Shown piece by piece: positions 23,189 to 34,378 of a stretch of 64,000 bases of DNA. Under the pieces are notes generated by a model. That model saw only the letters and a list, made by a program, of their open reading frames with translations, had not been told where the DNA came from and made no database searches. The translations under genes were made by a program, and so were the position numbers. Source of the stretch: Onthophagus taurus (taxonomy: Eukaryota > Arthropoda > Insecta > Coleoptera > Scarabaeidae); the NCBI RefSeq assembly GCF_036711975.1, contig NC_091971.1, forward strand, positions 5,215,501 through 5,279,500, given 5' to 3'. Each line of letters starts with the position of its first letter. Positions within the stretch are counted from its first letter, which is position 1.

Positions 23189-26100
23189 TTATTCGTACTT
23201 TATATACATAAATTTAATATTGGTTGTGTGCTCTTGAATGCCAGGAAATTTAAAAAGTGGATTTCTCTTCTCTAGTTCAGAGTATGAAATATCATAAAGG
23301 TCCTTGAATCCAGCCTTTGTTGCGATGACTTGTGAAAATAATGATGTGAATACCGTACAAGAAACCTTTATCCCACAAGCTTTACATAGTGGTTCCCTAA
23401 AAAAAATCTAGCTTTAACTGAATTCAAAATAATTATCTTATTTCATGGTTGACACAAAATTATAGCTTATCAAGAACAATTATTTTTGTTGGATTATATA
23501 ACTAGCGTGTAACATGAACAAAATTAATAACCACCTAGCGTTTGTTGTCAAGTTTTTACCTCGCTTTTAATAACTCCAATCCGATTCCTTCTCCACGGAA
23601 TTCCGGCAATACAAATAAACCAAGTGCTGATAAATATTTATCGATTTTTAACGTTTCAAATGCGTCCACTTGTTTTGTAACGTAGGTTATCGTTGAAATA
23701 ATTTTATTTAAACATTTATTTTCAAACTGAAACAAAGTTAAACAAGTTACAAGTTTATTTAATAAGCAAAAAATTACTTAATACAAATAAAATAATTATT
23801 TTTTCTCAGTAATAACAAATCAGCTAAATATGATGTATTTAGTAGACACCTTACAACATAACCTCTAAAAATTCTTTCTCTTTTTATTTTATTAATCTTA
23901 TTTCTAACATGAATGCTACTATTTATTTTCTTTAATTAGTTATTGTTTCCAGTCTAAAATTTATTTTTTTTTATTGTAATAAAATTGTTGTATCTCTATA
24001 ACAATTCTACCAAATGATAAGTTAGGTTATGTGCATTGTAATTGAACTGTCAATTTAAAAACGAATGTTCTAACTTGTACTACAGAACAATGTTCTGTGC
24101 TTGTACATTCTAAAAGTGTTAAAATATATTGACGGTGTAATTAACGTAATAATATTATTAACGTGATTAATAAAATAGGTAAAGTGTGAACTTTAAATAC
24201 ACAAATTTCTTAAAAGTTGGAGTTACTGGAAGAATTTGATAGAAAATCGTTGGTTATCAATAAATTAATCTTTTCCAACCTTTTTGCAAAATTTATTGTA
24301 CACATTTCGTATCTATTGACTATTATCTCTAACCAATTTGTCTGATTTCAAAGTCAGTGTTACCACAAATTACCAACTTGACAATTCATTTTAAAATGAA
24401 CGAATTATAAATAAAATTTCTTTTTTTTGGTTTCAGATTTCTCTATAATTGTAATCAAGATGAATCATCAAGGAGTTGAGTATGGGGTCATACACACTTA
24501 TTAAATTGAGAGAAAATTTTTATGTCAAACGATATATGCAAGTATATGCATGAACACAAAGTAAAAGAAATATTTTGATCAATTTTATATTTTGCGTAAT
24601 TTGAAGTGAAAAATAACAAATATTCAAACGAAATAATTTCGCGGCTTTTCTGTGACGTAGAAACCGCACTGCCTAAAACAAGTTAAATTGTCCGTTAGAT
24701 AGCGCTTGCGGTGTGACAGTGTCAAAATAAAACCATGGATGTAATACAGTGTCTCTATTATATCCATGAACAAAACATAATAAACATAATCTACAAACAC
24801 TCTATCTCTTTTCAATACAACCTAAATGACGTTCATCTCTTTCTCGCATTTGAGCGGGGAGCAGGGGACGCAAAAGTGAGAATCGTACGTCATCAACGCG
24901 GGAATTCTAAAAGCGCAAATGGTTATATAAATTTTCAATAATTTTTTTAACAATGACTTTGTTCGAAAATATTAAAAAAAAAAAATAACGGTAACTATAT
25001 TTTTATATAAACTTTCAGAAAATATAATAAAAAAAAAATCGTGTATGACCCCATTGGACGCGAAGTTATACAAGTTAGTAGAAAGATTTAGAAACCCTAA
25101 TGTTTCTAGTTTTAGGTCTAGTGTTAATTCTAGTTCTAATTGTGATTCAGTGCTAGGTTGTTATATATTTTTATTGAACTAACACTAGATCTAGAACTAC
25201 AAACATTTGGGTTTAACCCCATGTCTCTTAAGATGACTTGCCAATTAATTTAAAAATGAACGGATTATAAATAAAGTTTCTTTTTTTGGTTTCAGATTTC
25301 TCTAAATTGTAATCAAGATGAATTATCAAAATGTTGAGTATCTTATTGGACGCGAAGTTATACAGGTTAGTAGAAAGATACACAGACAGGCTTTAGCAGA
25401 ATTTTTAACAGAGTATTATCCTAATTAACACAAAAATTCATAAATTACAAATTCATACATAAATTCATACATCATGATTTAGGAATAGCACCAGAAAGTA
25501 AATTTTACAGCATTTTACCTTTTCATATTCCTCATCAATTGTTGAAACAACGGTACAATTCATTCCAGCAATTTTCCAGTCGCCATCCTCATCTTTTGTA
25601 AAACAAATTAACCCCATATTTTGGTCGACACATTTCCTCCAAAAATTATAAGCTATTTTTAAGTATTCCGCATACGTTGTCGCGTCTAAAAGGAACTTTA
25701 TTACAAAAAAAACAATTTTTTTTGAGTAAAATTCAAGAAACTATAAAAAAATTAAACTTACTCGAAAATTTAAACATTGGTTCTTCTTTCGAAAATGCAT
25801 AAGCCATATAATTCGCAACTACGTCTTTATAATCATCCGGTATGTCTTGTATCCAGTACTTAGTGTTAGTTTTACTGATAAACTCGCGCCAAACACTCGG
25901 AAACGGAACACCGGGATCTCGTTGCCACGACATTTCGTAATTTTTTGTTTTATTTCGTTGGATCTTTGCCAGACGAATATCTTTTGCGTAATGCGTGTTC
26001 TAAACGGATCTAATCTCAGCTTTATCTATTTGCACACGCTAATTTACAAGTTTTGTTTTTTCTTTTGAGGTCATTACCACTTTTTGTGATTATTTATTTT

Positions 26101-26322
26101 TACAGTTTCTTGAACTTATTTCTTTTTATTATAAGAAAAATCGTACTTACGTGAAAATTTACAAAGTGGTTCATCTTTAGAAAATCCATAAGCCATATAA
26201 CTTGCAATAATATCTTTATATTCTTCGGTTATATCTTGTATCCAATATTTTCGATTAGTTTTACTCACAAATTCTCTCCAAACACTCGGTAATGGAACGT
26301 TTTTGTTTCTTTCCCAAGCCAT
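23189..26322 (-). CDS. GNAT-family N-acetyltransferase, paralogue 2, alternative first exons
   Basis: Tandem paralogue of the gene at 22027-22812. Exons: 1a 26151-26322 or 1b 25762-25933, then 25519-25685, 23560-23726 and 23189-23396. Either first exon gives 237 aa in frame: each is 172 nt, starts ATG and ends one base into a codon before gtaag. Acetyl-CoA loop FRGEGIGLELL, then the helix and a GFKDLYDISYSEL end as in paralogue 1. Exon 1a encodes MAWERNKNV...DEPLCKFS and 1b MSWQRDPGV...EEPMFKFS, about two-thirds identical by hand count. 1a might instead be the remnant of a third gene. Intron 2 (1.8 kb) holds a TIR transposon and a satellite fragment. Substrate unknown. Confidence 0.8.
24483..25053. 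mobile_element. Non-autonomous TIR transposon, 571 bp
   Basis: Perfect 13-bp terminal inverted repeats TGGGGTCATACAC / GTGTATGACCCCA. No transposase ORF. The near-empty site is present at about 25340 in the duplicated flank. Superfamily not assigned. Confidence 0.7.
25090..25225. repeat. Single unit of the CTAGTTCTAG palindromic satellite
   Basis: Contains CTAGTTTTAGGTCTAGTG..TTCTAGTTCTAA and the mirrored AACTAACACTAGATCTAGAACTA..ATTTGGGTTTA. Same family as the array at 37387-38740. Confidence 0.65.
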
Positions 26323-27479
26323 TGCGTAATAGGAATATTAAAATAACGACTGCTTTTATAAATTGTCAGCTAAGTAATGGAAGTTGCGATAATTTAAGTT
26401 TTATTTAATGGTTGACGTTTATTTGATAAGATTGCATCCATTGAAGTATTAGGATTTTTTTTGTGTGTTATATCAGTAGTGGACTTTGTTTAATCATTTC
26501 TTATCAATAATGTTTTTTTTAAATCTCTAATATTTAAATTTTCGAAGATTACGTAGTCGATTCAACATAACTTATCTATTTTTTCTAAAAAAAATCTTAA
26601 AGGGTCATTACTATATATTATTCTTCTTGGTCTTTATTGAGCTGTAGAGAACTGAAGAAAGAGCACATCGTTGTTGAAAATCTATTTGACAGTACACCTA
26701 ACCGAGCTCAACAATCTTTCCTAAAACTACCCTTACCTAACATTCCTTCATGGTATAATTGGTATTAATAATTACTGAAGAAAATGTTAACCCCTCCTTG
26801 AAGCTCACGCAGACTACATCACACATACTTTCTTAAACAGGTCACACTTTGGCATTGAGACGATACCCCAGAGCAACTTTAGCACAGGTATCAGATGGAT
26901 CAAAGAAGGCTGCAGGCTCTGGAGCGGGAATCTTCTCGCATGATCTCCACCTGCACCTTTCCATTTCGCTAGGACTGAAATAACTGGTATAAATATAACA
27001 GCTAATGTCATTATCGACTCCCAAAAAGTTTGCAGAAACGTTGAAATCAGCACTGGTAGCATGCAGGTTATGCTAGCGGTTAGGAGGCATCGAACTACAT
27101 CATCGTTAGTGAAGTCCTGTTGGCAATCACATGAGGAGGCTAATATTTATAACCACGTCATGATAAAGTGGCGGAAAGGACATACCGGATATAAGGGACA
27201 CGATTATACGGACAGCTTGGCGAAACGGTACCACTAACTTTTAATACAGTATCAAAGCTGATCAACTCCACATCCCATCGAGCTTTTTGCGATAGACGGG
27301 ATGACACAGTAGGTGTCTTTACAAGAACATACCCTTCTGTTCTGTATTAACGTTCATTAATACCTTGGGCTGCTTTTCTGACCCTTGAATGAATTATAAA
27401 TTGTGGGGATGTACAAAGAGCCCGCTGGGGCCTAAGTGCTATGAAGGAATTGACCACTACATGAAACTACAATCATATA
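26323..27479. other. Intergenic, mostly unrecognised
   Basis: Upstream of exon 1a (promoter presumed near 26323-26450). About 26690-27450 is less AT-rich and includes CTTACCTAACATTCCTTCATGG, related to the tandem repeat at 27480. Minus-strand ORFs of 60-82 codons at 26814-27062 match nothing I know. Probably an old mobile element. Confidence 0.35.
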
Positions 27480-28005
27480 TAATGTTTGTAAACAAAACTA
27501 ACCTTACTTAACATTCCTTCACGGTTTAATTGACATTTCAAAAGAAAATTTTACGCTATAATTGCCGTTACTAAAGAAAACTTCACGCTATAATTGCCAT
27601 TACTAATTACTAAAGAAAACTTCACGCTATAATTAATGTTTGTAAACAAAACTAACCTTACTTAACATTCCTTCACGGTTTAATTGACATTTCAAAAGAA
27701 AACTTCACGCTATAATTGCCGTTACTAATTGCTAAAGGAAACTTCACGCTATAATTAATGTTTGTAAACAAAACTAACCTTACATAACATTCCTTCACGG
27801 TTTAATTGACATTACAAAAGAAAACTTCACGCTATAATTGCCATTACTAATTACTAAAGAAAACTTCACGCTATAATTAATGTTTATAAACAAAACTAAC
27901 CTTACTTAACATTCCTTCATGGTTTAATTGACATTACAAAAGAAAACTTCACGCTATAATTAATGTTTGTAAACAAAACTAACCTTACTTAACATTCCTC
28001 ACATA
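27480..28005. repeat. Tandem repeat, units of ~80-150 bp
   Basis: TAATGTTTGTAAACAAAACT starts at about 27480, 27632, 27757, 27879 (with TTTATAAAC) and 27961. Each is followed by TAACCTTACTTAACATTCC, a TTTAATTGACAT block and one or more copies of a shorter AAAGAAAACTTCACGCTATAATT sub-repeat. Unit length varies with the number of sub-repeats. Non-coding; ends about 280 bp before ARMC3. Confidence 0.85.
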
Positions 28006-28044
28006 TTACTAAAGAAATCTTTACGATATAATTAACATCAGCGT

Positions 28045-28165
28045 CTGAAGACTCACGGCTAAACCCGAAACTTAAAAATATACAACAATTTAACACTGAA
28101 TACCAATTAAAACTAGAACTAACACTAACACTAGAACTAATACTAACCCAAGTACCAACTTGAAA
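28045..28165. repeat. Decayed unit of the palindromic satellite upstream of ARMC3
   Basis: CACGGCTAAACCCGAAAC is followed by AAACTAGAACTAACACTAACACTAGAAC, matching one half of the satellite in the 37-38 kb array. Confidence 0.5.
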
Positions 28166-28287
28166 ACATGACATAATAAAATTTCCTGTTAATATTGCCA
28201 ATGATTCTAATTGTCACTTTGACAGAAAAATGTCACAGTAATAAATAAAAATTGCTTATGTTTTAAGAAAATTTAAAGTTTTCTAAA

Positions 28288-30777
28288 ATGGAAAATCAAA
28301 TAAAAATTGAGAGTGAAGATGAAAACGAAGAGGATGTCCTAAAAAAATGTACTCCAGTGACGTATCTTATTGAAGATGCTGAAACGTGTATCCCTTTATT
28401 GTTATCAAAAGAATCTGATATAGTTTGCAAGACCCTATGTAATTTATGCAAAAACATAGAAGCGGACGAACAAATTCTGATTTTTTTATTACCAAGAGGA
28501 TTATTCGAAAGGGTTGCGGATTTATTAAAACAAGAACTTGAGTTGGATAACTTAAAATATGTCCTAAAATTATTTGGATTAATAGTAACCAATATTACTC
28601 AAATACCAAAGTTGAATAATAACCTTTTATACGATTCCCTTCCAAGGTTACTTCGTTTATTCTTTTTAAACAGCGATGATTTCGTCAAAGAAGCCTCTTC
28701 TCTCATATTAATAAAAGTAATAACATTTAATCCTTTATTAAGTATTTATGTATGCTACGACAAACACTTAAGCAACATCATCAAGGTTTTACAATCATCG
28801 ATCGATCCAGATGTGTTAAAAAATTCGTTAGAGTTGATGTTGTTATTAATGGGTAGCGAAGACTTTAGAGACCAATTAAATTATTTTAAAAGAAAACACA
28901 TGAACATTTTTATATGTTTATTGGATTGTGACGTTGAAGCAATCGCCGATTTAGCGATGGAAGTGCTATATCGAATAAGCGGAATGAAACTTGATAAAGT
29001 CTCGATAAAAATGGCCAAAGGAAACACTTTACCGAAAATGGTCTTTATTATTAAAAATAAAGTTAAGAGATATACCGATAAAGCTATAGAAATAATCGAA
29101 AATTGCGTTCGAAATAAAGAGGCTGCGATTTATTTCGGGTTTAAAATTGATTTTATTATTTTATTAGGGTTCTTAGTTGAATGCGATAATAACACTTTAA
29201 TTAAAATATTACCCATATTTAGCACGATGACTAAAATCCCGGTGATTCGAAAAAAGATTTATTACGAATCCGGGGAAGATATTTTATTTCAAAGCTTGAA
29301 ATATCGAAACGAAGACGTCGTTTTAAACATGTGCAAAATAATTACTAACTTTACGATGCATAAAGATTGTTTGGAGAAGATGTTAACACCTCAATTAATT
29401 AAGTATTTGCTTGAAATTTTCGGGCAATTCCCCATGGATCCCCATAAAATTAACGCGATGTTAGCGATTTATTCCTTTGTAAAATACGAACCCGCAACGA
29501 TTAATTATTTAAAATACACCGGGGGTTTAGATGATATCCAAAGAATTTTTTTGGAGGAACAAGATGGATTTCCCACCAACATTTACGAAATGATCACTGA
29601 AATAATTTGTTGCGTCGTTTGTTCCCCTCTAAAATGCAAACTCAACATCCCAAAATTATGCGAAAAACTTTTGGATTTATTAAGATCCAACTATCCAAAC
29701 GTCAAAATCATATTGAAAATGATCGCGATGTTAGTCCAAGAATCATCGTTTAGGCAACAATTCATTCTTTCAAACGGACCGGAGTATTTTATTTCTGTGA
29801 TACAAACTGATTCATTCAGCCAAACTTATCAATTAAATCTTAATATAATTAAAAATGTTTTAACGTACGAAGAAATTTCGAATCAATTTCTTAATTTGGG
29901 ATTAATGACCATATTAAAATCGATGATGAGTAAAGGAAAATTAGACCCAAATATGTTCGAGGAGATCTTATCTGGCTTATACAATTCTTGTTTACCCATC
30001 AAATTTTTCGATAACAAATTTTTAACCGAGCAAGATATAATTACTAGTTTATTCTTTTTATTTCAAGAATATAAACTCCAAGATGATTCAACCGAATTTA
30101 AACCGATTTACATCGTTAATCTTCCATTATACGACGATACCGATTCTTCAACATCAGAAAATATAATAACAGAAAACCCTGAATCTGCATCAAAACAATC
30201 TACATCGACAAAATCGACAACACCAGAAAGTATTCTTCTAAAAACCCTAAATAATCACTCGCCGGGAATGAGAGCCATACTTTCATATTCCTACGGCGAT
30301 TATTCAATCGAAGAAAATTTCTTACCCGAAGATGACTACTTAGACGAATACATCGAAGATCTTCAAAACGAATTATCACTATCACAACTCGACGTAGTCG
30401 AAATAACCAAAAAAATCGCTTTATTCGTTCAAAGACAACTATCGGGGATTCTTCTTACCGATTCTGAAGAAGAAAAGCTTTCGATTTTTAAAAGACACAT
30501 CGATGAGATTTGTGCGAAATTGGGCCATAGATTTATACCGATTGGATATTTACGAATGGGGTATCTTTGCGAAAAGGCGTTTTTATTTAAGGTTTTGTGC
30601 GATAGTATTGGTGTGGCGTCCAGTTTTCATCAGGAAAAAGAGGGATTATTTTGGAATAGCGTTTCGAAGGGAATGGGCGAGGATGATGTTTATATTGTGG
30701 ATTTTAAAAATGATATTGGCGAACTTATTCAAATTGATAGTGATGAGGCGCGCGTTTATTTGGAGAAAGAAGAATAA
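28288..30777 (+). CDS. ARMC3: Armadillo repeat-containing protein 3 (ARMC3), intronless
   Basis: 829-aa protein. Residues about 30-570 are leucine-rich helical repeats of armadillo type. Next comes a Ser/Thr-rich linker (about 615-650, with STSENI and STSTKSTT), then a C-terminal domain (about 665-829) resembling the transglutaminase-like EDR1/CTR1/ARMC3 domain: CEKAFLFKVLCDSIGVASSF, FWNSV, and DVYIVDFKNDIGELI. Length is close to vertebrate ARMC3 (about 870 aa). In animals ARMC3 is linked to testis and ciliated cells; its biochemical job is unclear. A single uninterrupted exon is unusual for such a long gene next to intron-bearing neighbours and may reflect retroposition or intron loss. The start ATG has an A-rich upstream context; AATAAA lies 14 bases after the stop. 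Confidence 0.85.
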   Translation: MENQIKIESEDENEEDVLKKCTPVTYLIEDAETCIPLLLSKESDIVCKTLCNLCKNIEADEQILIFLLPRGLFERVADLLKQELELDNLKYVLKLFGLIVTNITQIPKLNNNLLYDSLPRLLRLFFLNSDDFVKEASSLILIKVITFNPLLSIYVCYDKHLSNIIKVLQSSIDPDVLKNSLELMLLLMGSEDFRDQLNYFKRKHMNIFICLLDCDVEAIADLAMEVLYRISGMKLDKVSIKMAKGNTLPKMVFIIKNKVKRYTDKAIEIIENCVRNKEAAIYFGFKIDFIILLGFLVECDNNTLIKILPIFSTMTKIPVIRKKIYYESGEDILFQSLKYRNEDVVLNMCKIITNFTMHKDCLEKMLTPQLIKYLLEIFGQFPMDPHKINAMLAIYSFVKYEPATINYLKYTGGLDDIQRIFLEEQDGFPTNIYEMITEIICCVVCSPLKCKLNIPKLCEKLLDLLRSNYPNVKIILKMIAMLVQESSFRQQFILSNGPEYFISVIQTDSFSQTYQLNLNIIKNVLTYEEISNQFLNLGLMTILKSMMSKGKLDPNMFEEILSGLYNSCLPIKFFDNKFLTEQDIITSLFFLFQEYKLQDDSTEFKPIYIVNLPLYDDTDSSTSENIITENPESASKQSTSTKSTTPESILLKTLNNHSPGMRAILSYSYGDYSIEENFLPEDDYLDEYIEDLQNELSLSQLDVVEITKKIALFVQRQLSGILLTDSEEEKLSIFKRHIDEICAKLGHRFIPIGYLRMGYLCEKAFLFKVLCDSIGVASSFHQEKEGLFWNSVSKGMGEDDVYIVDFKNDIGELIQIDSDEARVYLEKEE

Positions 30778-30790
30778 ATTAACGGTTGTA

Positions 30791-30796
30791 AATAAA
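30791..30796 (+). promoter_or_regulatory. Polyadenylation signal of ARMC3
   Basis: AATAAA shortly after the stop codon. Confidence 0.55.
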
Positions 30797-30859
30797 ATAA
30801 AATTACTACATGAATGTGTTATTTAATTTTGTTTTAAATCTATATAACTTTGCCTATTT

Positions 30860-33422
30860 GCATTATAGGCTCAGATATTTATCTTCTATCAAAATCTATC
30901 TTTCTAGGACATCCCTCTTCACATCCAAACCAAATATTCAACTTTTGATAGAGAACTATTAGCGATCTACTCTGCAATCAAATTTTTCAAACATTCCTTA
31001 TATGGAAATCAATTTATTACGGTATATACAGATCTCAAACCCATTGTCACATCACTTTTTGACCCGATATCTAAGTTACACTGTTGGAAATAATTCACGA
31101 GCACACCCTGTATAATCTGAACGCGTGTGCCTAGCGCAATAAAATTTGGTATAGAAGTAGTACTAAAGTAGTGTAACTTACTCTCACATGGAGAACGGCA
31201 CAACTCTGCTGGGAGGAGAAACATCAATAGCGAGAGTATCCCCCATGAGCTTCGCGTACCATCGCTACACGACGTGGCATGGAGTCTATAAGTCGCTATA
31301 TTGTAGCGAGAGGGATGGCCAACCATGCCACCTCAACTCGCCTCCATAGCTCCTCAACATTAGCCGAGGAAGCCGGATAACGTAGAAGTCTCCGACCAGT
31401 CATGTCCCAAACATGTTCGATCGGATTCAGATGCGGAATCCGAGCTAGCCATGGAAGCATTCGTATACGGTGCTCTTCCACAAAGGTCTGTACAACACGC
31501 CCGATGTGCTGTCGTACTTTGTCGTGCATGTATAGCTGACCTGGGAGCCGCCGAACGTAGGGAAGCACAACGGATCGTAGCACCTCATCTACGTATCGTT
31601 GACCCGTCATGGTCTGCTATACACGCAGCAGACGTGTACGTCCATCATATGTAATCGCACCCCATACCATAATGCTCGGTTGTCGGTGGATAGGGCGTTC
31701 TTGCAGACACTGCTCGAGTAGACGATCATCATGGCTCCGACGAACTAAAATTCGCGCATCACCGGTGCTCAATTCGAATCTTGATTCTTCAGAAAACAAA
31801 ATGTCCCTCTACTCGACAACCTACCAATGCCTAGCGTCGACCCACTCGTGACGTATGCTGCGGTGCTCGGATGTTACTGGAATCCGCTGTATCGCACGAC
31901 GCGCGCGCCAGTCCGCTATCTACCAAACGCCGCCGTACAGTTTGCGTAGTGACTGCGCCTTCCCCTGCCAGTAGCCAAACAGCTCCAAGTTGCCTTGAGT
32001 AGGACACACACGACGCTAAAGCGCTGAGCACAAGAACGTGGTCCTCGAGTGTTGGGGACGCGCAGGGCCGTCCCGGCCGCGGCTGTAGGTACCTATGTCC
32101 TACCTCAGACCATTCTCGCCATGCCCGTTGCACTGCCGATAACGACCGCTCGAGACGACGCGCAATTTCACAGAACGATACACCCTCAATGTGCATACCC
32201 ACAAACATTCCTCACTCAAACTCGCTTAAGTAACGCGATCGTCCATCCATTGCGCACAGAGTACGATAACAATGTGGTCCCTCACACCACATTAAAAACG
32301 ACCGGTATTCTCCATCCACTTCGGTCTCCATAGCGACGGAATGTTCCACTTGGAAGGGCGGCTCAGCCAACAATGCCGCGACGGAACAACTCGAAACTCC
32401 CTGAATAAACTCGTCTACAGTAAATCTTTGTGCTCCACAAATATTATGGATTTATCTTCACGCGTTCAGATTATATAGGGTGTGCTCGTGAATTATTTCC
32501 AACAGTGTATATTGCACAATTTACTTCAAATATCAAATACATCACAGGAAATTCAAATGTTGTTGCAGATTCTCTATCCAGAACAAACATCGCATCTCTA
32601 AACTCATCTTATCCAGATTTTCTAACCTTTAACAACGCTCAACTTGCTGACACAGAATTGTCAAACTTACTCAATAAGCAATTTTCCAACAATCCTTCAA
32701 AGTCGTATACTTTGGTGCATCAAACAACATCACAATCTGATATCAAACTGTGGTGTGAAACCTCTTCATCATCTCCAAGAATTTATAATCCACAACAGTT
32801 CAGACAAGCAATTTTTGACAAGATTAGTAGCTTATCTTATCCCGGATTGCATCATTCATGCAATCAAAACAAGATTCTTTTGGGCACACATGTCAAAGCA
32901 AATTCATGTTTGGATCAAAACCTACTTAAAATGTCAACAAGTAAAAATCCAAAAACATACAAAATTTCCAATCATCAACATCAAAATTCCTAAAATTAGA
33001 TTTATCATATACATATCGACTTGATTGTACCACTCACTCCGTCCCTAGGTTGTACTTATGTACTTACAGTTATCGAACGCTTCACTCGATGACCAGAAAG
33101 ATATCACATCTTCTACTATAGTGAACACTCTTCCGGCATTATTTTAGTCGATTTGGTACTACCACAATAACACACGATCAAGCACATGACAAATACACAC
33201 ATTATCTTTCCATCCGCAAGCAAATGGAATGTTAGAACGATTTCATCGATCATTAAAGACGGCTAGATGGAACAACAATCTACCCCTCATCCTACTAGGA
33301 TTAAGAACATCACTTAATTAAGATCTAGGTTGCTCCTCAGCAGAACTGCTTTACGGGCAACCACTAAGACTTCGTGAGAGTTCTTCATACCTAGAAGAGA
33401 GTTCTAGAATTCTTGAAAAATA
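30860..33422 (+). pseudogene. Ty3/gypsy-like pol relic, split by a Tc1 element
   Basis: Left piece 30930-31078: RNase H-like residues (FDRELLAIYSAIKFF, VYTDLKP). Right piece 32510-33422: the end of RNase H (VVADSLSR), an integrase zinc-binding-like segment about 32780-33000 (HPG/C-x2-C remnants), then integrase-core remnants about 33020-33420. Several frameshifts and stops; the frame also differs across the insertion. No LTRs were found. Dead copy. Confidence 0.75.
31079..32507 (-). mobile_element. Tc1-like DNA transposon, complete ends
   Basis: Ends CACTGTTGGAAATAATTCAC and its mirror image, with TIRs of about 48 bp and a TA duplication on both sides (31077-31078, 32508-32509). The minus strand carries a transposase in pieces: an N-terminal helix-turn-helix part from 32208 (FCEIARRLERSLSAVQRAWREW), a middle part 31799-31617 with SIMVWGAIT, and a C-terminal part 31610-31296 with IPHLNPIEHVWD. 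At least one stop or frameshift separates them, so it is probably inactive. Clearly more GC-rich than its surroundings, suggesting recent arrival. Confidence 0.88.
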
Positions 33423-33514
33423 AATAATCCAAGAACAACATATAAAATGTGGTAGAATGAAATTCATTTTTAAAATTCAATAAATATAGTACGATGATCT
33501 CGTACATCATCGTA

Positions 33515-33605
33515 CTATAAACGGCTAAACCCGAATGTTTCTAGTTCTAGGTGTAATGATAGTTTTAGTGCTGGAACTAACACTAGAACTAATACTAAAG
33601 AACAC
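33515..33605. repeat. Palindromic satellite fragment
   Basis: ACGGCTAAACCCGAATGTTTC then TAGTTCTAGGTG and the mirrored AACTAACACTAGAACTAATAC: one degenerate unit. Confidence 0.6.
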
Positions 33606-34378
33606 TTAAGAAGAATCAAAATTAACGCTGTCGAAGTTGTTGATGCCTCATAAAGCAACACTCGAAAATTGTGGGATTAGAAATAGAATCCACTTATATA
33701 TAAAAATTAATCCACTTTCCTTTTTAATTTACTTTATTAAATATTTATAAACAAAGTATACATAACAGAGTAAATAAAGAACATCTATTTACGTATAATA
33801 TATCTATATCATTTTTCAGTACTGTTAAATATATTGCAGTCTCTTTCTGTAAACATCTATTTTTCTTCTTCGTTTTAAATAATTTAACACATCTTACATA
33901 GTGCGCACAAGAGTTATATTTAAATTTGTTCTTATTCTACAATTTAAATATAAATGCGTCTTTTCCCCTTTTTCTGACGTAATCATTCTCACAATTGCAC
34001 ACACGACTTAGTTTATTTAATTAACAGTAGATTTCTTAAATATTGCCTAAGGTACAAAAATAATTAAGAAATTATAACCCGGAAATAGAACATACTGATC
34101 ATGGAATACTGACATTTCGTTTACGCTTTAGGGCTTTTTAAACAGCACATCGACGATTTCGCCTTTGCAATCGATTTTTTTTACTTCTAATTAGCATTAT
34201 TGTCGCTAATAGTATGTGTTTTACTTTTTATGCTGTAGACACATTTTGTACCCTGTTGCGGTGGATTAAGTCCTTTTTTTTAAACATTTAATTTTCTTTT
34301 CTACAAAATATCTAAGATGTAAGAAATTTATTATTAATAATTTAATTTCTATTTTTGTAGGTGACTAGAAAATAAATT
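33606..34378. other. 3' flank and likely 3' UTR of the CCAP receptor
   Basis: AT-rich DNA immediately downstream (leftward) of the receptor stop codon; no repeat family or ORF recognised. Confidence 0.45.

Larger units (their letters stand above)
24376..25380. repeat. Duplicated segment, one copy disrupted
   Basis: 25234-25376 repeats the sequence that flanks the transposon at 24483-25053: the left flank about 24380-24482 (ATAAATAAAATTTC, TTTGGTTTCAGATTTCTCTA, TGTAATCAAGATGAAT, GTTGAGTA) and the right flank 25054-25090 (TTGGACGCGAAGTTATAC, AGTTAGTAGAAAGAT). The second copy is close to the pre-insertion sequence. Lies in intron 2 of the acetyltransferase. Confidence 0.7.

Noticed and set aside
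26814..27062. Minus-strand ORFs with an apparent splice acceptor (cagttatttcag)
   Set aside because: No recognisable domain and no partner exon found; kept only as an unassigned stretch.
28296..28592. 98-codon minus-strand ORF opposite ARMC3
   Set aside because: Antisense shadow of the ARMC3 coding sequence.
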